DNA of 64,000 bases, taken from positions 29,949,253 through 30,013,252 of the forward strand of contig OX377203.1 of NCBI GenBank assembly GCA_947396885.1, given 5' to 3'. Below are positions 42,276 to 54,801 of the stretch, one piece after another. How positions within the stretch are numbered: the first letter of the stretch is position 1; the number at the start of each line of letters is the position of its first letter. Position numbers and translations under genes: made by a program. Under the pieces are notes generated by a model, which saw nothing but the letters and a program-made list of their open reading frames with translations, was not told where the DNA came from and searched no databases. This DNA comes from Heligmosomoides polygyrus polygyrus (lineage: Eukaryota; Nematoda; Chromadorea; Rhabditida; Heligmosomidae).

Positions 42276-44337
42276 CTAAAAAACAAATAGATAAAACAAT
42301 AAACATACTCGAATATTATGAAGAAATTAAATCAGTTCAGACTATATATGTCTGTATGTTCTTCTGCCAGTCAGTTCAGAAGTACGTTCCATGATTAGCA
42401 GCTGTTCTTTTTTAAACAGAAATACGTTCTTTAAAAAGCTTCCATATAGAATCTGACTACGTAAAAAACGGACTTGAAGGCTTTAAACGAAGACAAGCCA
42501 CAAAGAAATTTTCTTTTAGCAACAAGTAAATGATGCGGGTTCCAGCTAGTTTGATCCGAAACTCTCGACTATTACTTGAGCGTTTTCAGCCATATCAAGC
42601 AGGTTGAAAGGGAAGCTCGCCAAGAAGCTTCTTATCCGTGACCATTTTATATTTTAGTACGTTGCACAAGTGCAATCCCATAGGCGCTATGGCATAAATC
42701 TATCTTTCGAATCAAAATAATCAGCTATTTTCCGCTTCAAATAGAACACAAAAAAAGAAATCACCACGGTTTGCGGACATTGTTCTCCTCATCCACAACA
42801 TTTTCTTTTCCCTTCTGGATACCCATTCTCTTGTCGGCTCGGTAGGTCACTGTGAGGAAGCTGATACAGAATGTTAACGACAGTCTTATGAAGTTGAGTA
42901 TCATGAAGAAAACATGGCTGGCACATACTAAGAGCTTCGTCATGACAGATGGATGAGTTGGAGGAGTGACATTCCTGTCGGCCGATCTCCGAACGTCAGC
43001 CCTTCCAACTCCAGAGTTGAAGGCGAGAATGTGCAATGCGTGTGAAGGATGGAACACCTGGAGCGATGCTGCATAAACTCATAAATCGCTGATCAGCAGC
43101 TGTGGCTTCGACAGCAGTTTTTTTTCGTTCGCACACAGAAAGCGAGTAACTGGAGTGACGGTTCGCCACTGAAATCGCACACCGCGGGAAATGTGTGAGA
43201 AGGCCACTTGCACGTGTTAGGAGAGCGCAGTGAGCAACTCTCCATATTTCTTAATGCGCCATCGCTCCGGCGACTGGTGTGTCCTACAAGTGCATTTCCA
43301 CAAGCATTGCTGCACATCCGTCTCTGTCGCGTCAAAATGGGGCAGTCCTCTCTGATGAGGGAGCAGATCTCCCTCGATAAGGGATGACTAGCGTGATGAT
43401 TATCTGATAGATGATAAGCGTAACTGTCAGGGTAAGTAAAACGTTTTGCATATTGACGTAGTTCACTATAAGCTGGTGGATCTCATGTGTATTGTTTCTT
43501 GATGGATGATTCATCATGAATTTTTTGATTCAAGTAGGCTGACCTGTTGAGCAATTTCAAAAAAAAACATTTGCCTATCATGTGACAACTTCCTAACATA
43601 CCAGCCGGCTCCGCCTACTTAGCTTGTAGCTCGTAGAAGAAGCCCCGTCAGCTCGAGAGTTATGTTTAATTGCTATATTTTCTCCACTTGTTTTATGAAA
43701 TAAATGTTTAGTTTCCCAACTTTGAGGTACCGTCCGCAGTCCGGCGTGTCCCCATAATATCTCAAACGCTCAACTTTGCAGAGGTCGATAATGTCGACCG
43801 AGATGTGAAGCTCGCTCACAGTTCGGACGGATGGAGAGACGGAAGCACGGAAGGACAGATTGACGCTAGAACAAACGCTACATAGATCTTCTTGCACAGC
43901 ACGATTATTTTAGGAAGAAGCATGATAAGCATATCCGCTACTGGGAAGACGCTTCGGCGCCTTCGAATCCAAGGAGGACCACACGAAAGAGGCATGACAT
44001 GAGAGAGACCGCCGACTCTTGCCTGCAGTACAGAAAGAATTCAGGTGCTTCACCGACGAAAACACGAGCCTCAGCAGACCACCTCATTGATCCATCCTCG
44101 TTCGAAGACTTAGGAAGCGTTTGATCCCAACATCATTACTAGCTCTAGAACTGGTTGACCACAGCGGTGTGTCATAATCAGGGATGGGCGCAATTTTCGT
44201 TTCCGTGCTCCGGATTCCGGTTTCCGGCTGTTTTTCGTCCGTTCGTTCCGTTTCGTGTTCCGCACTCTTTTGGGCCGGAGGACGGAACGACTCATCACTC
44301 ATGGACTATTTTGCACTGCCTTCATTCACTTCTTCAG
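42276..44337. other. no gene recognised
   Basis: Short overlapping frames without domains. No repeat recognised. Confidence 0.4.
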
Positions 44338-45613
44338 CTTACCAGGGAAGGGTCTCAGGCGTAGGTCTGAACAGGGGAACTGGGTAGTACTGCGAGATTC
44401 TCCACCCTTCATATAGTAGAAAAACACTATTCGTTTTTCCTGGGTCCTTGAACCAAAAGAGCTACGGGCCCTCGATAGGCGGGGCTACAGTAGCGCACCG
44501 TAAGCACGTGCCTACGTGCATGGGTGCGCGTGCGATGTTGTATGGGACGCGGCAAAATGCTCTGCAGTGACTGAACTGAATCGGTGGCTCAGCAGGGTAC
44601 GGGGCTGCTTCGAAGCTGCTAGGCTGGGTGTTCGACCCCCGTGGTACGCACTACTTTTGCATTTTTTCATAACCGCTGCCTCCTTCACCAATTTGCTTCC
44701 TTCACATCTCCTACACATTTATTTCACTCAAAATTGTCAAAAGGGCCAGATTCGTGATCAACACCCTGTGACCTCGACAGCCCTAGCCACCCGTACCTGC
44801 TGTAACACACCGTAATCAGCCGAAATTTCAAAAGAAAGCGAGTGTCAGATTCGTGATCAGCACCCCAAATACCCCCCCCCCCCAGGAGAAGTCTGGGCAA
44901 AATCGGAAAATCGGTAATTATGACCTCGACAGCGTACCTGATGTAACACGTACCTGCTGTGGGGTCACTGTTTAACATTCGCTGAAAAACACAAAACGTT
45001 CTATAATTTAGAAACTGGGAAAAGTAAGTGAACAACAGCTCATAGTAAACCCTTACTTGACAATTTGGAGTGAAATAAATGTGCAGGAGATGTGTACGAA
45101 GCAAGCTGATTTAAACCACCATCAAGGCACTATTGTACTTTCACGACTCCAGAGGTCGAGGAGAAATTGAAAATTTTTATGGCCCAAACCTCTCTGAGGA
45201 GGGTTATTTGGGGTGTTGATCACGAATCTGACATCCGTTTTTGAAATTTATGCCGATTACGACAGGTTACAACAGGCACGGGTAACTGATGCTGTCGAGG
45301 TCATGGAGTGTTAATCACGAATCTTGTGTGTTGATCACGAATCTGAGCCTTTTGACATTTTAGAGTGAAATAAATGTGTAGGAAGCGAATTGGTGAAGGA
45401 GGCAGCGGTTATGAAAAATGCAAAAATAGTGCACAGCACGGGAGTAGAACATCTAGTCTAGCACATTCGCCACCTTCGATGGCCCGTAGCTCTTTTGGTT
45501 CAAGGACTCAGCAAAAACGAAACATGTTTTTCTACTATATGAAGGGTGGAGATTCTCGTAGTACTATCCATTTCAGCCGCTCAGACCTACGCCTGAGACC
45601 CTTCCCTGGTTAA
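44338..45613. mobile_element. long foldback element, family F1, copy B
   Basis: Left end TTACCAGGGAAGGGTCTCAG with GCGTAGGTCTGA, right end TCAGACCTACGCCTGAGACC with CTTCCCTGGTTAA: inverted termini over about 32 bp, with similarity continuing inward as in copy A. The left arm has a tRNA-like unit (44580-44655: GGTGGCTCAGCAGGG, then GTGTTCGACCCCCGTGG). The right arm has the same unit shortened (45430-45475). The centre repeats the GATCAGCACCCC block and its inverse. Non-coding. Length about 1.28 kb. Confidence 0.78.
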
Positions 45614-46696
45614 ACGAGAGGCTTAAGAAAGACAACGTCGCCTTTTCTGTGATTGTTTTGCTTTCGATCCGGTGGTACATCCTGATGTCGGAACAATGTG
45701 GTAACCAAATTGGATTCGCTTTTTCCTTGCGAGAAAAAGAAACTGAAAAGACGTACTACCGAATAGTCTAGGGCCACACAGGTTTCATGGGTGTTGGAAT
45801 CAAAAATTAAATTCCTTCTCCGGAGCATGCTTATCTTCCCCTAATCACCTTAATCACCTGGAACACCAATTCTAAATCAGAGTTCTGTAGGCGCTCTTAG
45901 GTTGCTAACATTGCTTGCCATGGGAACATTGGATCTATCCTAGTCAGAGGACGGCATGCGATGTGGCTTGCCTCTCCACCATTACCTTGAGTTTGTTCCA
46001 GCGCTTCAGTTACTGCCAAATGATACTATGGTCCCCGTGCGAACACACCGAGTAGGCGTTGTGTTCTGGGATGCTGAACATACATGGCTGTAATCTTAGT
46101 GCTGCCCTTCCAATTAGGAAAGATTCGGAACACTCGGTAAGACCGGTTAAGTGTCGTGATGCGCGAAATCTCTGGCACCTCACTCGCCAGCTGGATTCTT
46201 TGCGTTTAAAACACTTTCTTCCTACTTACAGAAAGATTTTGCGTAAATTTTGATTTGTTATACTAGTTGTGTTTAAAAATTCATCTCACCAATGATACTA
46301 ATACAAAAATTTCCATTGTTATATGTTGCTGGAAAAGAGGCGCCCGCTGCCTTGCCCGTGTCTTAAATTCGTTAACGGCAATTCATTTACTACCATTATG
46401 GTAATATTTATGAAAAAGTAAGTGAAGTAATGAGATTTTGAATTGATTCCGTTTCCGTGTTTCGTGTTCCGGTTTCCGCTTATTTTAAATACTTCCGTTC
46501 CGTATTCCGTGTTCCGCTTGTCTCAAAAAATTTCCGCACATAACTGGTCATATTGGTCTTTTGCCATACATATATCATACGCGACCAAGCTGTATAGGGC
46601 TTATTAGGCGGGTGTCTGTTGAAAAAAGCAAAAAATTCCGCGTTTTTGCCAACATCGTTGCCTTGTCTCATCGAATATGCCATAGTCTACGTTCTA
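45614..46696. other. no gene recognised
   Basis: No domain-bearing frame. TTTCCG-rich patches (44190-44280 and 46445-46530) resemble each other: both are runs of TTCCGTGTTCCG-type sequence. Confidence 0.4.
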
Positions 46697-47565
46697 CCAG
46701 GCTGTCCAACAATTCTTGTTCGAAAATTTCACCATTTTTAATTTTTTAACTTTTTGAAAAACAAGTCTAATCAACAGTATAATCACCACAGTTATCCCCA
46801 ACAGTGGCCCATCGATTGGGCAGGTCGCCGATGCCCTTCGCCCAGAACTCCGGGGGCTGCGACTCGAAGAATCCGCGATGTCGGATTTGAGGTTGTCGTA
46901 GTTGGCGAATTTTCTTCCGGCCAAACGGTGCTTCAGCGGGCGGAACAAGTGGTTGTCGGAGGGGGCGAGGTCCGGGGAATACGGCGGGTGGGCAACCGTC
47001 TCCTAGCCGAGCGTCGCCAACTTCTGCTGGGTCTCCTTCGCCACCTGGGGGCGCACGTTGTCGTGCAGCAGGTGGACCGAGGCCCGTCGGGGACGCTTTT
47101 CTCGGATGGCGGCGGCTAGTTTCTCGAGCTGGTCGGTGTAGATGGAGGCGGTGACCGTCCTGCCTTGCCTTGTGCCTGCAGCTCGAAGTACAGTATGCCC
47201 TTGGCATCCCAGCAGAGCATGATCTCCAGCGGGTGTTCCCTGTCCTCGAGGCTCGTCTCGAAACGATTGAACCAGCGCCTGACTGTGCGTTGGGACACTG
47301 CATCCTCCTTGCACGCTCTGCAGATGTTGGCGACCGCGGTGCCCGTGTCGTTGCCCACTCGTAGTACACGAACGTACCAAATTCGACCTTGGTCCGTTTT
47401 AGCTTGTACCGGTAGCTAGACGCGGCGACTGCGCCTTATATACCCCTAGCGTGGAACTCTGGAGAACATTCTAGAAGGTTTTTACACTTGCCTGATATTA
47501 TAACACTTCTAAGGAAAATTGTAGAATTTTGAAAATTTTCGGACAGGAATTATTGGACAGCCTGG
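46697..47565 (-). mobile_element. mariner-family transposon, internally deleted, with TIRs and TA target
   Basis: Terminal inverted repeats CCAGGCTGTCCAACAATTCT (46697) and, at the right end, the complement of GAATTATTGGACAGCCTGG (47547-47565) agree except for a C/T difference and a few more inside. Both are flanked by TA (46695-46696, 47566-47567), the mariner target duplication. The interior is clearly GC-richer than its surroundings and carries a broken mariner transposase on the minus strand. At 0.87 kb it is shorter than the usual 1.3 kb. Confidence 0.85.
46767..47358 (-). pseudogene. mariner transposase, deleted and frameshifted
   Basis: In N-to-C order: VANICRACKEDAVSQRTVRR then WFNRFETSLED (second helix-turn-helix and start of the linker), then a direct jump to ILYFELQAQGK (the GIIHxELLPxGxT region), VHLLHDNVRPQVAKETQQKL (second catalytic D) and YSPDLAPSDNHLFRPLKHRL (third D, DD34D spacing), ending near DNCGDYTVD. 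The region with the first catalytic D (the CDEKW motif) is deleted and at least two frameshifts separate the parts, so it cannot make an active enzyme. TIRs are intact, so it could have been moved in trans. Confidence 0.85.
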
Positions 47566-47567
47566 TA

Positions 47568-48049
47568 CATCCAAACAGCTGATAAGGGAAGAGTTCCGAT
47601 CTCGATCTGACTCTAGCAGTTCTTGCACTTTCAATACTCAAATGACACGTGAGTGTGGCTGGTTCGTGCACATTTTTTATATTCCTTTTACACCTTATCA
47701 TTCCCCTGTAGTGCAAAAATGTGTTTCTTTTTGAAATCTTTGAACCAAACGAATGAAGGGCTCCCAAACTTCACTACCCCTAAGGAATCGCGACAAGGAC
47801 ACCTTTTATTTACCATTTTCACGTCGAATTGATCACCACAGTGAGCACTGGCACGTACTGAATTGAGCGAAGACCTCGTGCAGTCGGTTCAGCTGTGCTG
47901 AGGATAGTAATTTCCGATCACGGGAAAGAAGCCGAGAGTTTGGATCTCGACGACTGTGGTGCGTATTTTTCCATTCCACTGCTTGATTGACACATAGGAG
48001 TAGCTGGCTTTTACAAATTTTCTATGCTCCTTCATATGCCGCAAGATAT
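47568..48049. other. no gene recognised
   Basis: No domain-bearing frame seen. ATTTACCATTTTCACGTCGAATTG near 47808 resembles the repeat pair described at 48050. Confidence 0.4.
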
Positions 48050-48220
48050 CTGCTTTATTTACCCTTTTTACGTCGAACTGAACACTTTTGAAGTCAAATT
48101 GGACGCTCTTCTAAGCCAGCATTAATACTTTTGAAGTCAAAGCAAACTCGAAATGACCTTCGGGCAGGTTCAACTACAGCCTCAGTGGGATGGTTAGGAT
48201 AATTTTTGTTCAAAGAAAAG
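48050..48220 (+). repeat. dispersed repeat R1, copy 1
   Basis: TTTACGTCGAACTGAACAC, TCAAATTGGACGCTCTTCTA with AGCC, and TTGAAGTCAAAGCAAACTC match in order the blocks at 51111-51265. Unknown element; no coding capacity. Confidence 0.6.
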
Positions 48221-51110
48221 TTGGAATAACTTTCCAACTTCTCTTTGTTTGCCAGCCCCAATAAGTGTCATAATTTTATAAAATTTTTATTTTCGGAGAA
48301 AAATTAATGATTATCTTAGAGCACACCAAAGAAGCAAGCACATAGCGCATTAAAAGATTAGATCGCGCTATGCACTCAAAAAAAATTATTTTTGTTGATT
48401 GATATCTAGTGTAAATGCCTCTTAGAAAGCAGGTGTGGATGCCGCATGCCATTTATTTACCATTTTCCTTTAAAAATGGGAACGGCATAGATTTCATTGA
48501 AGCAGCTGGTCCATGTGCGCAGGCGTGCGACCGAACTTGCACCCTGATTGTGATCATTGTGAGGCACTACTGAACTTGCTCGAGTTCATAGGTAGGAAGG
48601 AAGTCTTCGCTAAGACTTCGCCGAGGGTATTGTGGATAGCTATAGCTGGTGCTTAAGGTTTCGGTCACCATTATGCCAGGGATCTTTATTACAGTTTGGA
48701 AGGCAAAAAGAGGCTGATAATAAACTCCTCTCCTGAAACCTGTTTTTAAGAGTTTATAGCATGGCAATGCTTGAGGGCACACACAGGAGCCAGGCACTCC
48801 TACGCCTCCAAACAGAAGAACTACAAAGCTGTTCTACTCACCGGAACAGAACTTCTGCGCCCCTGGGGTGATCGGAGACTACACGCGTACTATCCGCTGT
48901 GCCATGAAACCTGCTGCATGAGGTGCCTATGCAATTCGACGCGTACCATCGCTGACAACATCTCATCACCACCGCGGATCCGTACTAAATCATTGTTTGG
49001 ACTAAGTACTCGTCAAAAACGAAGCACACTTTTACACAAAAGAAAGAGCGGAGACCTTTCCCTACACTCCCTTTAGCCACATGTTGAGTCCGTTCCAATA
49101 AGCGGATTCTGAGACCACTGCACCCTCTCAAGCTGATTTTGATTATGCTGTGATGACTGTACATAGCTATTTGAAAAGAACAGAAATCTGGTGATTAATA
49201 AAATGGTAACCGTTTCTTGAGTCGTATACAACAGGATCGCGCGCAGTAGAGACTGACAATTTAGAGGGGTTATCTAGACTGTCAGATGCTGGCACAAACT
49301 TGCCTTTTTCAGTGAAGCAAAAAAGCATGGAAGCTAAGGGTTGAGGTAAGGTAAGTACATATTAGCTGCGGCAAATGTGCAATGTCGGTCGCTCGAGAAG
49401 TATGGGATGGGTCAGCCGACGGCGGGCCTTCACGCAGGGTCAAACTCGTTTCGCGTTCTAGACCGCACTTGGCTGCGGTCTTTCCAAATGCCGTTCATTT
49501 ACTTATCGTGAGGTGGCTTCGCTGATGTATACGTACATCTGCAAGCGTTTGACCTCTGAGAAAAGCAAGCATGGGTTCGCAGTTAAGCAGAAGTGTGGAG
49601 AAAGGCGCAAGGTTTTAAAAGTTCGAGCCCAGTGGATCACAGGAAGGACTTGAGACGGTCCCAGAACCTTCTAGCTCGCGGGTCAAAGGAAATCCCTCCC
49701 TCTGCCAGGAGCGCACGCAGAGTTGACTCGTTTCCTGCTGAATTCCCAAAATTTCTTGTGAACAAGATTCAACACCTTCAACATTTCACGGGAACGCAAG
49801 ATCCTGATTTTCTCTGCGTTATCGAAACCTGGCTTTTTATAAAAAAGTTTCAAGTTTAAGTTATGTGTAACCTTCCCTACTGGACCTATCGAAGTGACAG
49901 AAAAGTCCCAAAGAGGAGACAGCTTGACACGATTAGCTTTGGATCCCGTCCGAGCCAACAAAGCTAGTTTCTATCCTTCTAAGGTCGATGAGAAAAGAAA
50001 TACAAATTCGACCTCATTTACTATGTCCTTTTCCAAGAGTGTGCAAAAGATGACTGAACTTTCCATACAACCTAAAAGGTTACTACAAACTTCCACACTG
50101 CATCAGAGCGTCAGAGCGAACAATGACAGGCGGCCAAAATGGGGCGGATTGTCAAAAATGAGGCGCTTGCAGAGATTCCAATTTCTACACACCCTTCCAG
50201 CATGTTCCTCTGTTCAAGGCCGGCAGACCTTAACCTATCAACAGTACAACTACACTCACTCGGACCAAGTAATTCCAGCACGATTGCACCAGCCAGAGTA
50301 CTAATACCCGTATTTATATAATCATTGAAACAGAATGGATTTTGGCTGTTTTGGAAGGAGTCAAAGCGCCCCATACCTGGGTTTTACGAACCGGACGTTC
50401 CTCACAAGAACGAAAAGTACTAGTTCCGAATCTAGTCGACACAGACGTCACAGTACAGATGCATTAGAAACACCTTCACATATGCGGTAAAGGTAGGATG
50501 TACGGAGTCCATAGTGGACACAAATACGGATGACCAGCTTCGTCACGGTATGGGCTTTGCTAGGCGTATTAGGCAGCAATAGCGGCAGCTGCCACGCTCC
50601 TCGTGCCCATCAGCGAGCAGATCTCACCGGGCTACTGTGCGAGACCGAATGAGGACGCTGCTGGATTTCACTTGAACTAAACGAAGATCAAGGGCAGAGC
50701 CAAGGTAAGGTACTCGATGTATGCCCAAACTCGACGAAAAATCGAAGCCACTGGCTAACGTAGAAGTTACTGCTTTTAGAGGCTGTCTTTCACAATGAAG
50801 AATTGCCTTTTCTTGCGTTTTCAAATGCACTAATAGTTTTTCGAAGTCTCCAAAAACTACTTCAGACCTTCCAACCGTTTAAGTGAAGGCAACGAGTTCT
50901 CTGACTTTGTCCACCGCATGGATGTAAATTTTTCTCTACCTCAAGGACCCAGCATATGATGATAAAATTGTACTCCGCAAAATGTTTGGCTCTCATTATT
51001 ATACAATAAAAAGTCAAGTCTTTTGCTGCAGCGATTTTCGATACATCAGAGTGGTTCGATGTTTGCGTCTATTTTTCTCGCAAAAGATGCAAGATTGCAT
51101 CCATATACAC
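48221..51110. other. no gene recognised
   Basis: Short overlapping frames without recognisable domains. A LINE-like DDQLRHGMGFARRIR piece lies at about 50530-50575 (see 39920-40185). Confidence 0.4.
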
Positions 51111-51265
51111 CATTTTCACCTCGAATTGGGCACTTCCCTGATCAAATTGGACGCCCTTTTAAGCCGCTTAAGATGCTTGAAATCAAAGCGAACTCTCCCA
51201 AATAAGCTTTTTCTAAATTAAACTGCATGTGGACTCAAAGAGGTTAGAATAGTTTTTTGTATTGT
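51111..51265 (+). repeat. dispersed repeat R1, copy 2
   Basis: ATTTTCACCTCGAATTGGGC, TCAAATTGGACGCCCTTTTA with AGCC, and TTGAAATCAAAGCGAACTC match 48050-48220 in order. The copy ends where the mariner transposase homology begins (51268). Confidence 0.6.
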
Positions 51266-52163
51266 AGTGATGTTGATGAGGACAAGCTGAGAGATGTGAT
51301 AGAGGAGGATCCACACAAAGGTACCAGGGAGATAGCGAAGGTTCTTGGCGTCAGTCACAACACAGCTGCCCGGCATCTGAAGGAAATTGGAAAGACCAAA
51401 AAGCTGGAAAGATGGGTGCCTCACGAGCTGTCTGAGGAGCAAAGAAACCGACGATATGAGATCTCGTCCGCACTGCTTCTACGGAACGGAACGGACCCAT
51501 TCCTTGATCGCATCGTAACCTGTGACGAGAAATGGATAATGTACGACAACAGGCGACGATCGGCACAGTGGGTGGACAGCGATGAGAGCCCCAAGGTTTT
51601 TGCGAAGCCGGAATTGCACCAAAAGAAAGTAATGGTGACAGTATGGTGGTGTTCGCTGGGAATTATTCACCACAGCTTCCTCCCTCCCGGTGAATCCATC
51701 ACGGCAGAAAAGTACTGCCTTGAAATTGAAGAAGTGATGAAAAAGTTGAAGGATATCGGGCCGGCTTTGGTAAACCGAAGGCGAGTTCTCCTGCACGACA
51801 ATGCTCGCCCCCAGCACGAATGACGTTGCAGAAATTGAATGAGCTGAGCATTGAAACTCTACCACATCCTCCGTTTTCTCCCGACCACTCCCCAGCAGAC
51901 TACCATTTCTTCAAGCATCTTGGCGACTTCTTGGTAGGGAAAATATTCAAATACCAACAGGATGCCGAAAGTGCCTTCGAAGATTTCGTCAATTCCAGAA
52001 CTTCCGATTTTTATGCTACTGGGATAAAAATGCTTGTGTCACGTTGGCAAAGATGTGTAGAATCAGAAGGTTTTTATTTCGATTAATAAACTTGCCTACA
52101 AGCCGAGATATTAACTGTTTAAATTTAAGTGGTTCGGTGCCATTTATTTCGTTACAACCTAAT
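51266..52163 (+). mobile_element. mariner-family transposon, 5'-truncated
   Basis: Transposase homology starts at about 51268 and runs to a stop at 52086; the non-coding end reaches TTTCGTTACAACCTAA at about 52163, whose complement starts TTAGGTTGTAACG like many mariner termini. No matching left inverted repeat exists, because the left side is occupied by repeat R1. A SINE follows directly. Confidence 0.75.
51268..52086 (+). pseudogene. mariner transposase (DD34D), missing first HTH and frameshifted
   Basis: Begins inside the protein with DVDEDKLRDVIEEDPHKGTR, then the second helix-turn-helix GVSHNTAARHLKEIGK, the WVPHEL linker motif, CDEKWIMYDN with the first catalytic D, and VLLHDNARP with the second D. 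A deletion right after that motif breaks the frame at 51820, creating a TGA. In the next frame it continues TLQKLNELSIETLPHPPFS, DHSPADYHFFKHL with the third D, and ends ...CVESEGFYFD. All three catalytic aspartates are thus visible, but in two frames. The N-terminal 60 or so residues including the first helix-turn-helix are absent. No ATG supports a start. Confidence 0.88.
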
Positions 52164-52164
52164 A

Positions 52165-52400
52165 CTTCTCCGAGATGTCGTGGAGGCGTGTTGAATGCGT
52201 ATTTGGCCATACTTGCGGTGCCAGCCGATATACAAATCAGTGCTTTATCCTTCCCAGACAAGTCCGGTACCAATTCACCGATCCCGGAGGGATGGAAGGC
52301 ATGGTTGGCCTGGGCGAGAAATCCGATCTAGGACCCTGTTATCGGGTGTAGGCGGCAGCCGGCGCCTCCTCCGACTGCGCTCCACGCGCCCACATAGACG
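52165..52400 (-). repeat. tRNA-derived SINE (family 1)
   Basis: GTCGTGGAGGCGTGTTGAAT, GCGTATTTGGCCATACTTGC, CAATTCACCGATCCCGGAGG, and the head ending CTCCTCCGACTGCGCTCC. The tail is missing; the copy abuts the mariner end. Confidence 0.8.
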
Positions 52401-54671
52401 AGTTAGACGTAAAAATTCTGGTGATCCATCTCTACAGATCTTCTGACAGTTAGATAACCACCCTAGTAGCAAGTGTTTCCTTAATCTTATCTAGACTAGT
52501 TAAAAAGAACGAAAGATGAAGTCGCTTTGATAAAAATGTATTTCTGTTAGGCTTTTTGAATTTTATGCTAATGAAATCTCATCATTATGGTTTTTAGGAC
52601 AGGTGTGCATCTAAAGGATCCGAGTTGCCGCGACGTCTAACCATGCCGTTCCTTAGCTAAGATATTGCAAATTAAACGTGGTGGCAAAGATCTGGTAGTG
52701 TATGCGGATCAACCAGCTCTTGAATGGATCCATGTTTCTGAAAAGGCGAATGCTTTCCGTGTGCCAAAAGTAGGGTTTCCACTCGTCAAGCTTCATGATT
52801 TGGCTCAAGTTCGAGTGCTAGTTCGTTATACTTTTCGGCCGGGTGGCAGGTGAGCAGACTGGACCATTAGCGACGTCACCTGACCGTGGTTTTTCCGCCT
52901 CAGATGAGCGAAGAGCGCTTAATCACCTCCGCAGCTGTATTTCGTGGGCGGCGCCTCTGATTTACTGAAAGTCCTCGAAATTGCTCGTTTTCTGCTGCTC
53001 TAGTAAAACGGCGTGGTCCGTATGCCAACCACCATCGCGGAAGCTTTCGCCTTTAAATTGGTCAGTTTTTTCTTCTCATTCTTTCTGAAAACTCGGGCGC
53101 TATCTCTCCATCGTGTTGTAATATAGGCTTCGAGTTACCGAAGATTTTTTCTGAAATTGATGCCAAACCTAGTTCCGTGCTGGCTGCAAGAAGATTTTCT
53201 CAAACTTGTCGGCAGCAATAAACCACAATGCCAACTCCTAACGTTTCTCCCAAGTAGCTTTGTTCGAGTAGCACTTACTCCCTACTGTCTCAGTAAAAAC
53301 TGTTGCTGGCGTGATGGAATTCTGTAGCTGCATAGCATATGAGGTTCTCCTTCACTCAAATTCTGAAATGGCTTGACAGCGAGACACCAATACTGTTCTC
53401 CGCAGCGCTGCAGTTGATCTCGACGTTGCTCGACGGCAGCGAAAAGTGTAGATGATTTCACTGAAAATCATTTGGGGAAGACTTCGTACTTCCATGAAAT
53501 TCTTCCACCGCGGAAGCAGATACAATTCTTGCTGTGGATAACGAATCAAGGAAGAGAACAGGATTGCGAACGTAACAATTCTAGCGGTCCGCTTGGTCAT
53601 CTCATTACGTAACCAATGTATATGTCAGCTGAGCACAATGTAATTCAGCTGTCTACTGCAACGTACTGTAAGCTAGAGTTAGTAAGTGATAGCTGATGGT
53701 AAGTTTTAACGAGTATTCAGGCAGAATCGTGCTGCTCATTCTCCACGCTAAAGATCGGCAAGCTGGCTGCACCACGAGCTGAGTCTCTGCATCCCATTTC
53801 GACATCGATGTCTCCACAAGCTAGTGTAGCGTTTGGTGCAGCCTTCTTGTTCCGACTACTTCCCCGAGATCTACCCTGTTGCAGTTCATTCCGGAACACG
53901 ATCAACACCTGTGTCGCTGACGAAGGTGACAACCCCACCGTTTAACTGAGAAACTCCGTCGTTCCAAAGCACATGAGCATTTTCCCGCTCACATCATGCT
54001 TGATCATGTTCTGCTGTTCGCACTTGGTCAGCACGTGGGCGCACCTTCGAAGGACTTCCGACCTGGTGAGATCATCGAATGGCACACTCATTGCATGGAG
54101 ATCCGCTGCCAGATGACGTTACAGAGCGAGTAAAGTGGGAAGTAAGATCACTTTAGGAAGCTTCTAAAGTGATCTTTAAATGACAATGGTAAAGGATGGG
54201 ATTACTCAATCCCTTCTGGGTGCGCCACGTACTCTATGTAGCGCCCAAAGTGATCTATCGCAAGAAAAAATCCATTGCTCCAAGGGTAGAAGAGTTTATC
54301 TTCCATAAGTTTACGCCGCGAAGTGGAATAGGTATGCCTTAATGCCTAAGGTAGAAGTGGCGTAGGAGTTGCTCGGAGTTGCTTGGGCTCTTTTATAGCC
54401 AACTCCCCTGGAGGAGGTCTTCGAGAAGGAATGACTACGACATGCTGATGATCCCGGCGTTAGGTGTGCAGGAGCTAGCAGCCTCTAGAAAGAAGTTCCC
54501 TGATCTACACAGCTACACGAGCACACTCGAAGAAAGCACGGCTCATAAAGAACGTCCACTGCAAGAGAGCAGCAATCGAAATGGAAGGCTGGAAAAACAT
54601 CCGGATAGGAGGCATGAAGAGCTGCATGGACCACTTTCGGGCCTCCCAAGGAGGCTGCGGACCACCACAGG
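52401..54671. other. no gene recognised; small palindrome and SINE scrap
   Basis: No domain-bearing frame. AGATCACTTTAG-gaagctt-CTAAAGTGATCT (54143-54173) is a perfect 12-bp palindrome. A SINE scrap in minus orientation (GTAAAGGATGGG to GTGCGCCACGTACTC) follows at 54190-54236. Confidence 0.45.
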
Positions 54672-54801
54672 CCAGATTCATCAACCGCTTACCGCCCTCT
54701 AACGGGAAAAACACCACCAAACTTGATGTTAATTGATGTCATATCAAGGCGTTTGGCGGTATTTTCACCGTAAGAGGGCGGTAAGTGGTTGATGAATCTG
54801 G
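54672..54801. repeat. foldback element, about 130 bp
   Basis: CCAGATTCATCAACCGCTTA with CCGCCCTCT at the left end pairs with its complement at the right end (AGAGGGCGGTAAGTGGTTGA with TGAATCTGG), and pairing continues imperfectly to a centre near 54735. Typical of a very short MITE; no coding capacity. Confidence 0.75.

Noticed and set aside
51257..51823. Mariner transposase with a start at 51257
   Set aside because: The codon there is TTG directly at a repeat junction; homology to family proteins starts internally at 51268, so this is a truncated pseudogene.
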